Source: CAZJBP01 sp964544115
GTDB taxonomy: Bacteria; Verrucomicrobiota; Kiritimatiellia; UBA8416; JADHWI01
DNA length: 14,378 nt
Assembly (NCBI GenBank): GCA_964544115.1
Contig: CAZJBP010000099.1
Location: 1-14,378 of the forward strand
Reading direction: 5' to 3'
Shown: positions 1 through 5,743 of the stretch, piece after piece
Layout: every line of letters starts with the position of its first letter
How positions within the stretch are numbered: the first letter of the stretch is position 1
Notes under the pieces: model-generated
Told to the model about the DNA's origin: nothing
Databases searched by the model: none
The model's input: only the letters and a program-made list of their open reading frames with translations
Made by a program: the position numbers and the translations under genes

Positions 1-608
1 GTCACGGCCTCCTCCGCGGCCAACCGCGCCGCCAGTTCGGCGAACCGTTCCGCCGGCCAGTTCTTGCGGGGCGACCCGCTGCCGGGATGAAGCAGGATAA
101 CAGGCCGCCGCAGTCGGCCGGGGAGCGGCGAAGGCGCCCCGTCGCCGTCGTCCCGCAGCCGCAGTTCAGGCACGCAGGGCGGGCTCGGGGCGATGCCCAG
201 CGGCGCCAGCACGCCGGCGAGGTAGTCGGCGGCGTGGCCGGTTACCGGGACCGGATCCCTGTACAGCACCCGCTCGCAGCCTGCCGCCGCCAGGTTGGCG
301 CGCACGACGCCGTCCGGGTCGCGCAGCAGGCACACGGCCAGGTCGTGTCCGCGCATCGGTTCCAGCTCGGGCCTGCCGCCGGAGCCGGGCACCTGCAGCT
401 GCGAGACGGCGGCCGAATCGAGCGAGACGGTCGCGTCCGCCAGGCCGCACGCCGCCGCCAGCCGGCCCAGTCGCGGCTGGGCCACCAGGGTCAGGCGCGC
501 GTGCGGCCAGCGGCGCCGGAGGGCCATGAGCACCGGCACGGTCAGGATGAAGTCGCCAATGGCGCCGCCGCGCAGGACGAGGATGCGGGTGGGAGGGGCG
601 GTGTTCAT
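1..608 (-). CDS. Glycosyltransferase family 9 (heptosyltransferase-like), partial, 3' end outside window
   Basis: Translating the minus strand from the ATG at 608-606 gives 202 codons open to the window edge. The N-terminus (residues 8-30) has the GT9 pattern ILVLRGGAIGDFILTVPVL, and residues around 170-185 read VILLHPGSGSPRKNWP, the start of the nucleotide-sugar-binding C-terminal half. GT9 enzymes add heptose or related sugars from an activated donor to lipopolysaccharide core or other surface glycans on the cytoplasmic face of the inner membrane. The real substrate cannot be read from half a protein. The start is well fixed, because an in-frame TGA lies three codons upstream (617-615). The only ribosome-site-like sequence is AAGG very close to the ATG, inside a 7-base repeat. 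The flavin reductase-like gene lies 127 bp upstream on the same strand. The family call is firm; the acceptor is unknown. Confidence 0.88.
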   Translation of the reverse strand, partial: MNTAPPTRILVLRGGAIGDFILTVPVLMALRRRWPHARLTLVAQPRLGRLAAACGLADATVSLDSAAVSQLQVPGSGGRPELEPMRGHDLAVCLLRDPDGVVRANLAAAGCERVLYRDPVPVTGHAADYLAGVLAPLGIAPSPPCVPELRLRDDGDGAPSPLPGRLRRPVILLHPGSGSPRKNWPAERFAELAARLAAEEAV

Positions 609-613
609 GAACC

Positions 614-627
614 TTCAACGTTCAACG
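614..627. repeat. Tandem heptamer TTCAACG x2 in the GT9 leader
   Basis: Two perfect copies of TTCAACG (614-620, 621-627) sit directly upstream of the GT9 ATG. Read on the minus strand they are CGTTGAA CGTTGAA, followed by AAGG and the start codon. They share 7-base spacing and the plus-strand pattern TTCWRNN with the tracts at 646-708 and 5667-5694. Confidence 0.6.
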
Positions 628-645
628 CCTGTGACGGCTCCTGCA

Positions 646-708
646 GCCAGAAATCAGAATCCAGAAGTCAGGCAGAGCCATCCTGGATTCTGATTTCTGA
701 CTTCTGCA
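646..708. repeat. Two opposed heptamer arrays forming a perfect 17-bp inverted repeat
   Basis: Positions 648-664 (CAGAAATCAGAATCCAG) and 683-699 (CTGGATTCTGATTTCTG) are exact reverse complements separated by 18 bases. Each arm is itself a 7-base-period array. The right arm continues as TTCTGAT, TTCTGAC, TTCTGCA (688-708). The left arm, read on the minus strand, is TTCTGGA, TTCTGAT, TTCTGGC. The structure lies 37 bp beyond the stop of the flavin reductase-like gene and 38 bp before the GT9 start. A transcript across it would form a strong hairpin, but no T-run follows on either strand, so a classical intrinsic terminator is not supported. It may block or process the message, or simply be an expanded intergenic repeat. 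Confidence 0.7.
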
Positions 709-735
709 TCCCGGCTGCCAGAGCGGCGTTCGTCG

Positions 736-1263
736 TTACACGTGGTACGCGGGCGTGCCCCAGACGGCGGCGATCGACCCGAAATAGATGCGGTGGTAGT
801 CCTGCTTGGGGTAGTTGTCCTTGATGTACGGGGCCAGGAAGTGCTGCGGGTTCAGGTCCTGCCAGTAGATCTTGCGGCACTCGATGATGAGCTCCGCTTC
901 GTCGAAGCCCGGCGCCGCAACCTCTGTCGAAGCCACCGGCGTCAGGCCGGCCGCGGCGATCTTGTCCATGTCGCGCCCGGACTTGGAGCCCATTATCTGC
1001 AGCGCCTGGCGACACGTATCCGGAAAGGCGCACAGGGTGAACGAATCGCTCTCCTCCAGGAGTTGGAACGTGAAGCGGCCCGGCCGCACGACCACCTGGA
1101 CGAAGGGCATCATCCACATCGTGCCGATGCTGCCCCAGCCCACGGTCATCGCGTTGTAGCGGCCGGCGTGGAAATCGCCGGAGGCCAGCAGTAGCCATTT
1201 CTCCGACCACAGGTGATGGGGCCTGATGTTCAGCTCTGACGGCACGATGCGGGCTCGTTCCAT
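736..1263 (-). CDS. Flavin reductase-like / flavoredoxin-family FMN-binding protein
   Basis: This is a 175-residue cytoplasmic protein of the FMN-binding split-barrel type (flavin reductase-like domain). Typical family segments are GRYNAMTVGWGSIGTMW (residues about 34-50), which would form the flavin-binding turn, followed by a VVVRPGRFTF strand and a SDSFTLCAF strand. The C-terminal part carries a conserved-looking YIKDNYPKQDYHRIYFG stretch seen in flavoredoxin-like members. Members bind FMN and pass electrons from NAD(P)H or a partner reductase; the partner here is not evident. The start is supported by an AGGA ribosome site 7 bases before the ATG. The gene is divergent from the NYN gene and co-directional with the GT9 gene, though the 127-bp spacer with its hairpin argues against tight coupling. 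Family call strong, physiological role open. Confidence 0.87.
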   Translation of the reverse strand: MERARIVPSELNIRPHHLWSEKWLLLASGDFHAGRYNAMTVGWGSIGTMWMMPFVQVVVRPGRFTFQLLEESDSFTLCAFPDTCRQALQIMGSKSGRDMDKIAAAGLTPVASTEVAAPGFDEAELIIECRKIYWQDLNPQHFLAPYIKDNYPKQDYHRIYFGSIAAVWGTPAYHV

Positions 1264-1284
1264 AGCGCAATCCTCAGTCGCGGT

Positions 1285-1313
1285 ACTGTGACGTTTCCGT
1301 GAAGTCTTGTCAA
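1285..1313 (-). promoter_or_regulatory. Weak candidate promoter for the flavin reductase-like gene
   Basis: On the minus strand a perfect TTGACA (1313-1308) is followed after 17 bases by CACAGT (1290-1285), a poor -10 with 3 of 6 consensus bases. The -35 overlaps the -35 of the opposing NYN promoter, so the same TTGTCAA bases serve both directions. Inference from sequence only. Confidence 0.3.
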
Positions 1314-1336
1314 CGAGCGGCGTGGGCGGGCATACT
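1307..1336 (+). promoter_or_regulatory. Candidate promoter placing the NYN-gene transcript start at its ATG
   Basis: TTGTCA (1307-1312), an 18-base spacer and CATACT (1331-1336) match 5/6 and 4/6 of the sigma-70 consensus. A start site 6-8 bases after the -10 would fall at about 1343-1344, which is the A of the ATG at 1344. That gene has no recognisable Shine-Dalgarno sequence, so a leaderless message would fit. Confidence 0.4.
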
Positions 1337-1343
1337 CCCCGGC

Positions 1344-3254
1344 ATGCGGATTCGCGAGTTCACAGTTCCCGAAGCGGTGGTCCTGGAATACCGGCGTTTG
1401 GTCGAGAGCCTCGACGAGGATCTGCTGGTGGAGTTTGCGCGGGAGCACCCGGCGATGGCCTCGGGCTTCCGCCTGAACCGCGCGGCAGCGCCCCGCATCC
1501 GCAAGCTGATCATGCAGGAGGTCACGGCGGGGCACAAGGCGCCCGACGCATTGCTTGAATTGCTGCAGGGCGTCGATGAGGTCAGCTGGGGGCTTGAGCC
1601 GCTGGAGGCGGAGGTTGTGGCGTCCGTGGCGGACGCGATGGCGGCGGTGATCGGACCCGAACGGTTTGCGGCCGCCGCGCTGATGGACCCGCGCGAGATC
1701 GTTCATGAGGTGGGCGTTGTCATCGCCCAGAATCCGGACGCGTACCGCGAAGTGACCGAGGACCATCGCGAGACCATCCGCTCGCTGCTTCTGGATGTCA
1801 CCCATCCGTTCGTCGGCCTCATGCGTTCGGAAATCGAATTGGAGAAGGGCGGGGGTCCTGAGTTGGACGGACCTGGGTCGGCGGAGGCCGGGCCGACCGA
1901 GATGGAGGATCCCGGCGATGAGGCGTTCAGAACGGCGCTTCTGGACAGCATCCGGGAGCTGGAGGAAGAGAACGCCGCCCTGCGAACCGAGCTGAGCGAT
2001 CGGGGCGTCAAGGCCCGCCAGCTCAAAGCGGTCGAGGACAAGCTGCGCCAGGTCCAGGAGCAGCACGCGGCCCTGGAGAAGGAGCGCGACGGCGTCCGGC
2101 GCCAGGCCGACGAGACGCGGGCGCGGGTCGAGCGCTCCGAGCGGGAGCGCGACGTGGCGCGCGCGGAGCTTGAGCGGCTGCAGGCGCAGTTCGCGGAGGA
2201 CGTCGAGCGGCGCGCGGCCGAGAAGCAGCGGGCCGAACTGCACGCGTGGGTGGGAGAGGCGGCGGCGGCGGAGGCGGCGGCGCAGTCCCCGGCAGCGGCC
2301 GGCGACCTGCTGTTGCGCGTGGCCTCCGCGCTGACGCGCCAGCGCGAACAGGATCGCCACAGCGGGAACGTGGCGCAGGTGCGGCAGCGTCTGGACCGGC
2401 TGCGCAAGGCGCTCGGAGAGGTGCGCGATGCCGCCGCCCAGGCGGTCCGTCCGCTGCCGGAACTGGCGGCGCTGGAACAGGAGCTCGACCGCGAGATCCG
2501 GCCGCTCGTGCCGATCGTGGAGTCGCAACCCGCGCGCCCCTCGCCGGTCGCCACCGCCCTCGCGGCCCGGATCAATGCGGCGCCGGACGGGGAGATCGAG
2601 GAGGTGGGCGCGCTGCTCAACGGCATGGCCGACGCCGAGTTCCTGTCATCCGCCGAGGCGGACGCCCTGTACCGCCTGTACCACCGCCGGCTGGACGTGC
2701 TGTACCTGGCGGCCGGGCCGAAGGTGCTGGCCGCCGCCTCCGAGCCGGATCCGTTCTGGCGGATGCAGCGAGCGTTCGGCGGCGGCGAGCGCATGGCGCT
2801 GCTGATCGACGGCCACAATGTGCTGTTTCTGCTGGATGAGCTGTTCGGCAACGTCTACGAGGACGGCCAGCCGCGGACGAGGGCTCGCCAGCGGCTGGCC
2901 GACCTGACCGTGCGGTTGACCGGGGGGCACCCCGAGTGCGAGACGACGCTGTTTTTCGACGGGCCCCAGGAAACGCATTCCGCCGCGGCGCCGAACGTCA
3001 AGATCGTCTACTCCGGCGGGCAGGGCGACAACCGCGCCGATGACGCGATCATCCGCCAGTTGAAGTACTATCGGACCGAGCCTCGCCCGCGGCCGCGCGT
3101 GGTGGTGACCGATGACATGGAGCTGCGACGGCGCGTCCGTGACACAGGGGCGGCGGTGATGCCCGTGCGCCAGCTGGGCGCCCTGCTGGCCGACGTGGTG
3201 CGCGAGAGCGGGCCGCCGCGGGCAGCGTCGCCGGGAGGTGGGCGATCATGCTGA
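1344..3254 (+). CDS. Coiled-coil protein with C-terminal YacP-type NYN ribonuclease domain
   Basis: This 636-residue protein has four visible parts. Residues 1-150 are a helical domain I do not recognise, followed by a Gly/Pro/Glu linker. Residues 198-300 form a long highly charged coiled coil (Glu/Arg/Gln/Ala heptads). Residues 300-480 are mostly helical and alanine-rich. Residues 484-618 are a PIN-like NYN domain of the YacP/Rae1 kind. Acidic residues expected of the metal site are present: D489 in LLIDGHNV, D539 in FFDGP, D566/D567 in NRADDA and D590/D591 in VTDDM. NYN domains cleave RNA with divalent metal; the target here is unknown. The ATG at 1344 was chosen over GTG 1299 because the GTG extension has low complexity and no ribosome site, while a promoter sits just upstream of the ATG. 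The stop overlaps the alr start by 7 bases (ATGCTGA). Stand-alone YacP proteins are about 170 residues, so the large N-terminal part is unusual. Confidence 0.85.
   Translation: MRIREFTVPEAVVLEYRRLVESLDEDLLVEFAREHPAMASGFRLNRAAAPRIRKLIMQEVTAGHKAPDALLELLQGVDEVSWGLEPLEAEVVASVADAMAAVIGPERFAAAALMDPREIVHEVGVVIAQNPDAYREVTEDHRETIRSLLLDVTHPFVGLMRSEIELEKGGGPELDGPGSAEAGPTEMEDPGDEAFRTALLDSIRELEEENAALRTELSDRGVKARQLKAVEDKLRQVQEQHAALEKERDGVRRQADETRARVERSERERDVARAELERLQAQFAEDVERRAAEKQRAELHAWVGEAAAAEAAAQSPAAAGDLLLRVASALTRQREQDRHSGNVAQVRQRLDRLRKALGEVRDAAAQAVRPLPELAALEQELDREIRPLVPIVESQPARPSPVATALAARINAAPDGEIEEVGALLNGMADAEFLSSAEADALYRLYHRRLDVLYLAAGPKVLAAASEPDPFWRMQRAFGGGERMALLIDGHNVLFLLDELFGNVYEDGQPRTRARQRLADLTVRLTGGHPECETTLFFDGPQETHSAAAPNVKIVYSGGQGDNRADDAIIRQLKYYRTEPRPRPRVVVTDDMELRRRVRDTGAAVMPVRQLGALLADVVRESGPPRAASPGGGRSC
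3233..3240 (+). promoter_or_regulatory. Strong ribosome binding site of alr inside the NYN gene
   Basis: GGGAGGTG lies 7-9 bases before the ATG at 3248, within the last codons of the NYN gene. It fixes the alr start and, with the 7-base overlap, suggests translational coupling. Confidence 0.8.
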
Positions 3255-4381
3255 GCGACGACAGCAGCCGCGTGCGCCTGGAGGTCAGCCTGCCGACGCT
3301 CCGGGGCAACTTCCGCAAGATCGCAACCGCCGTGGCGCCCTGCTCCGTGATCGCGGTGCTGAAGGCCAACGCCTACGGCCTGGGGGTGTCGCCGATCGCC
3401 CGTGCGCTGGCCGAGAGTGGTGCCACGCGGTTTGCCGTGGCGGAACTGAACGAGGCGCTGTCCCTCGGTTCCCTGGGACTCCCAGTCCACATTCTGGGCA
3501 GCGTGCTGCCAGAGGAAATCCCCGAGGCCGTCGCCGCGGGTGTCATTCTGCCCGTTGTCGATCTGGCCTCCGCACGCCTGATCAGCGCCGAGGCGCGGCG
3601 CCAGAACAAGACTGCCGTCTGCCACTTTCTGGTCGACACGGGCATGGGCCGGCTGGGGATGCTGGCGAGCGAAGCTGAGGTGATCATCCGCGAGGTCGTG
3701 ACGCTGCCGGCTCTGTCGTGCGAGGGCATCTACTCGCACTTTCCCATGGCCTACCGCAGCGCCGGCGAATACACCGAGGGCCAGATCGCGCGGTTCCTCG
3801 ACCTGCTGGCCCGGCTGGAGCGCGACGGCATCGCGTTCCGCTGGCGGCACATGGCCAACAGCGACGCCATCAACAACTTCCCGCGCACATTCCAGCCGCC
3901 GTTCAATGCCGTGCGCACCGGCATCAACCTGCACGGCTCGTTCGACACCGAAGGGCGGCGCGCGCTGGACCTGCAGCCCGTGCTGTCCCTCAAGACGCGG
4001 CTGGCCAGCGTGCGCCATCTGCCTGAAGGCACCTGCATCGGCTACGGCTGCACGTACCGGCTGCCGCGGGACATGACCGTTGGCGTCGTGGCGGCGGGCT
4101 ACGCCGACGGGATGCCGCTGGCGCTGTCCAACCGTGGCTACGTGCTGATCCGCAACCGGCCGTGCCCGGTGCTGGGCCGCGTGTCGATGGACTACACCAC
4201 GGTGTCGCTGGAGCAGGTTCCCGACGCGCAGTGCGGCGACGACGTCATCTGCCTCGGCGGAACAGGGGCGAACGCGATCACGGTCGAGCAGTGGGCCCAG
4301 ATCAAGGGCACGCACCCCTACGAGATCATCTGCTCCTTCGGCAGCCGCGTCCGGCGCTGCTACGTGGAGGCCGCGCCCTGA
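3248..4381 (+). CDS. alr: Alanine racemase
   Basis: This 377-residue enzyme is a fold-type III PLP enzyme that interconverts L- and D-alanine in the cytoplasm and supplies D-alanine for peptidoglycan. Residues 35-45 contain IAVLKANAYGLG, where K39 is the PLP-linked lysine. Y285 in AAGYADGM is the expected second catalytic base. The segments HFLVDTGMGRLG, YSHFPMA, MANSDAINNFP, VRTGINLHG and GRVSMDYTTVSL are all in the usual order of the family, and the length is normal. The gene overlaps the NYN gene by 7 bases and is followed at once by the phosphoesterase gene, so the three are almost certainly one transcript. Nothing in the sequence indicates a specialised amino-acid racemase, but a broad-spectrum racemase cannot be excluded. 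Confidence 0.95.
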   Translation: MLSDDSSRVRLEVSLPTLRGNFRKIATAVAPCSVIAVLKANAYGLGVSPIARALAESGATRFAVAELNEALSLGSLGLPVHILGSVLPEEIPEAVAAGVILPVVDLASARLISAEARRQNKTAVCHFLVDTGMGRLGMLASEAEVIIREVVTLPALSCEGIYSHFPMAYRSAGEYTEGQIARFLDLLARLERDGIAFRWRHMANSDAINNFPRTFQPPFNAVRTGINLHGSFDTEGRRALDLQPVLSLKTRLASVRHLPEGTCIGYGCTYRLPRDMTVGVVAAGYADGMPLALSNRGYVLIRNRPCPVLGRVSMDYTTVSLEQVPDAQCGDDVICLGGTGANAITVEQWAQIKGTHPYEIICSFGSRVRRCYVEAAP

Positions 4382-5151
4382 GTTCGCCCCGCGCCTTGCT
4401 CCTACGCTGGTGTGAGCGGGTGCTGGTCGCCCTGGCGCTCGTGGGCGTCGTCGTCGGACTGTGCGTTGGCTATGCGGTGTTCGTCGAGCCCCGCTGGGTC
4501 AAGGTCCGGACGGTGCGCCTGTCCAGTTCGCCTACGGCGCGCGTGATTCACCTGAGCGACATCCATTACAAGGGCGACCGCGCGTACCTCAAGCGCATCG
4601 TCCGGATCGTCAACTCCCTGCCGGCCGACCTGGTCTGCTTCACCGGCGACCTGGTGGAGGACGGCGCCCACCTCGACGAGAGCCTGGAGATCCTGGCGCG
4701 CGTGAACAAGCCGATGTTCGGCGTCCCCGGCAACCACGACCAGTGGGCACGTCTTCCGTGGGCGACGATCCGGGGCGTGTTCCGACGGACTGGAGGGGAC
4801 TGGCTGATGGATTCCCAGGCGACGGCGCTGGGCGGCAGGCTGGCGGTCTGCACCCGGTGGGACGAACCCCTGCCGGCGGCGCCGATGCGGATCCTGCTGA
4901 CGCACTATCCGGTGGCGGCCGACGCCATCCGGGGTGCAACGTTCGACCTGATCCTGGCGGGGCACACGCACGGCGGGCAGGTGCGGCTTCCGTTCGTCGG
5001 CCACCTCATCGTGCCGTACAACGTTGGCGACCACGATCTGGGCCTCTTCCGCACGGCGGCCGGGCCGGTCTACGTGAGCGCGGGAATCGGCACGTACTTC
5101 TTCGACGTCCGCTTCGGCTGCCGGCCGGAGGTGGCCGTGATCGAGCTGTAG
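4378..5151 (+). CDS. Membrane-anchored calcineurin-like metallophosphoesterase (YkuE/YaeI-like)
   Basis: The protein of about 257 residues has one N-terminal membrane segment (about residues 15-32, VLVALALVGVVVG) and then a complete calcineurin-type dimetal site: D61 and H63 in HLSDIHYKGD, D91 in CFTGDLVE, N119-H120-D121 in PGNHD, H176 in LTHYP, and H196/H198 in LAGHTHGGQ. The C-terminal VYVSAGIGTY stretch is typical of YkuE/YaeI-like proteins. Relatives hydrolyse phosphodiesters or pyrophosphates at the membrane, some acting on UDP-diacylglucosamine in lipid A synthesis (LpxG-type); the substrate here is not decided by sequence. Start choice is uncertain. CTG 4378 overlaps the alr stop as CTGA and has GGAGG 7 bases upstream, while TTG 4396 and GTG 4420 are conventional codons with no ribosome site. 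Its stop is 3 bp from the convergent zinc-ribbon gene. Confidence 0.85.
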   Translation: MSSPRALLLRWCERVLVALALVGVVVGLCVGYAVFVEPRWVKVRTVRLSSSPTARVIHLSDIHYKGDRAYLKRIVRIVNSLPADLVCFTGDLVEDGAHLDESLEILARVNKPMFGVPGNHDQWARLPWATIRGVFRRTGGDWLMDSQATALGGRLAVCTRWDEPLPAAPMRILLTHYPVAADAIRGATFDLILAGHTHGGQVRLPFVGHLIVPYNVGDHDLGLFRTAAGPVYVSAGIGTYFFDVRFGCRPEVAVIEL

Positions 5152-5154
5152 CCC

Positions 5155-5658
5155 CTACATGTCGTAGAGCTTCGAGTCGCGGCGGGGGGGGCTTACGCGG
5201 GCCCGCGTCTTGCCGGCCTTTTCGCCTTTGCCGGGCAGGACGAAGGGCTCCTCGTTTTCGATCACGTCACCCATGTCCGATTCGATCTGCTCCGGATCCT
5301 CGCCGGCCTCGAGCCGGTTCAGGGCGGTTTCCATGCCCGGCCCGAACTCCATGCCGGTCATCTTCGAGAACTTGCGCATCAGCTGCGCGGCCTGGCGCGG
5401 GTCATCCTCGCTGATGTTCTCCGCCTCGCCCGCCAGGGACTCCATGGCCCGCTCCATGCGGGCATCGTCAATCGGCAGGTCGTCCGCCGCGTCCCCCGCG
5501 GGCTCCTTCGCCCGGCCGGTGACGGCGAACTTCGAGACCTCGCGGCTCAGCACCCGCTTGCACCGCGGGCAGGGCGGGCGGGTGGCCGTGTCGATCTTCC
5601 GGCTCAGGAAGTTGAAGATCGTATTGCAGCTCGCACAGTAGCACTCGTAGATGGGCAT
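5155..5658 (-). CDS. FmdB-family zinc-ribbon protein with long C-terminal extension
   Basis: The protein starts MPIYECYCASC and has the paired knuckles C8-x2-C11 and C30-x2-C33, the FmdB/CxxC regulatory-type zinc ribbon, in its first 40 residues. FmdB ribbons usually make up proteins of about 60-110 residues; this one is 167. The extra part (about residues 50-167) is acidic and probably helical, ends in a basic PPRRDSKLYDM tail, and resembles no domain I know. The family name comes from a proposed regulator of formamidase genes, and its biochemical role is not well defined. The gene lies 85 bp downstream of trpB2 on the same strand. No clear Shine-Dalgarno sequence precedes the ATG; a heptamer repeat occupies the leader. 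A run of eight C (minus strand, 5191-5184) lies in the tail-coding part. Confidence 0.82.
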   Translation of the reverse strand: MPIYECYCASCNTIFNFLSRKIDTATRPPCPRCKRVLSREVSKFAVTGRAKEPAGDAADDLPIDDARMERAMESLAGEAENISEDDPRQAAQLMRKFSKMTGMEFGPGMETALNRLEAGEDPEQIESDMGDVIENEEPFVLPGKGEKAGKTRARVSPPRRDSKLYDM

Positions 5659-5666
5659 CCGGAGAG

Positions 5667-5694
5667 GCCTGGGTTCAGGGTTCTGGGTTCAGGG
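5667..5694. repeat. Heptamer repeat tract (GCCTGGG, TTCAGGG, TTCTGGG, TTCAGGG)
   Basis: Four 7-base units in register fill the leader of the zinc-ribbon gene, ending 8 bases before its ATG. On the minus strand the units read CCCTGAA and CCCAGAA. The period and the plus-strand TTCWRNN pattern match the tracts at 614-627 and 646-708. It looks telomere-like by eye, but the position is an ordinary intergenic spacer. Confidence 0.65.
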
Positions 5695-5727
5695 ACCTTC
5701 CGCCGTCATGTCCGCCATATCCGCGAA

Positions 5728-5742
5728 CGGGGCCGGGCCCCG
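5728..5742 (-). terminator. GC hairpin just after the trpB2 stop
   Basis: CGGGGC / GCCCCG form a perfect 6-bp stem with a 3-base loop, one base beyond the trpB2 stop codon (5746-5744). Only two T follow on the minus strand, so it is at best a Rho-dependent pause or 3'-end stabiliser. It leaves open whether trpB2 and the zinc-ribbon gene are co-transcribed. Confidence 0.35.
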
Positions 5743-5743
5743 C

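Noticed and set aside
646..708. CRISPR array or insertion-sequence end
   Set aside because: Units are 7 bases with no unique spacers, and there is no transposase gene or target duplication nearby.
87..824. Plus-strand frame of 245 codons at the left edge
   Set aside because: It runs antisense through the GT9 gene, the repeat spacer and the end of the flavin reductase-like gene; low-complexity Arg/Ala/Gly sequence.
1230..2528. Open frame of 432 codons on the minus strand opposite the NYN gene
   Set aside because: Composition-driven antisense frame; the plus-strand gene has recognisable NYN motifs and coiled-coil periodicity.
3068..4315. Open frame of 415 codons on the minus strand opposite alr
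   Set aside because: Antisense to alanine racemase with all its motifs; no domain seen.
4162..4377. ATG at 4162 as the phosphoesterase start
   Set aside because: It would overlap the conserved end of alr by about 220 bases, and the extra residues are Arg/Gly-rich with no signal or domain.
5667..5694. Telomere-like repeat marking a replicon end
   Set aside because: Only four imperfect units, flanked by coding genes on both sides; better explained as a short intergenic tandem repeat.
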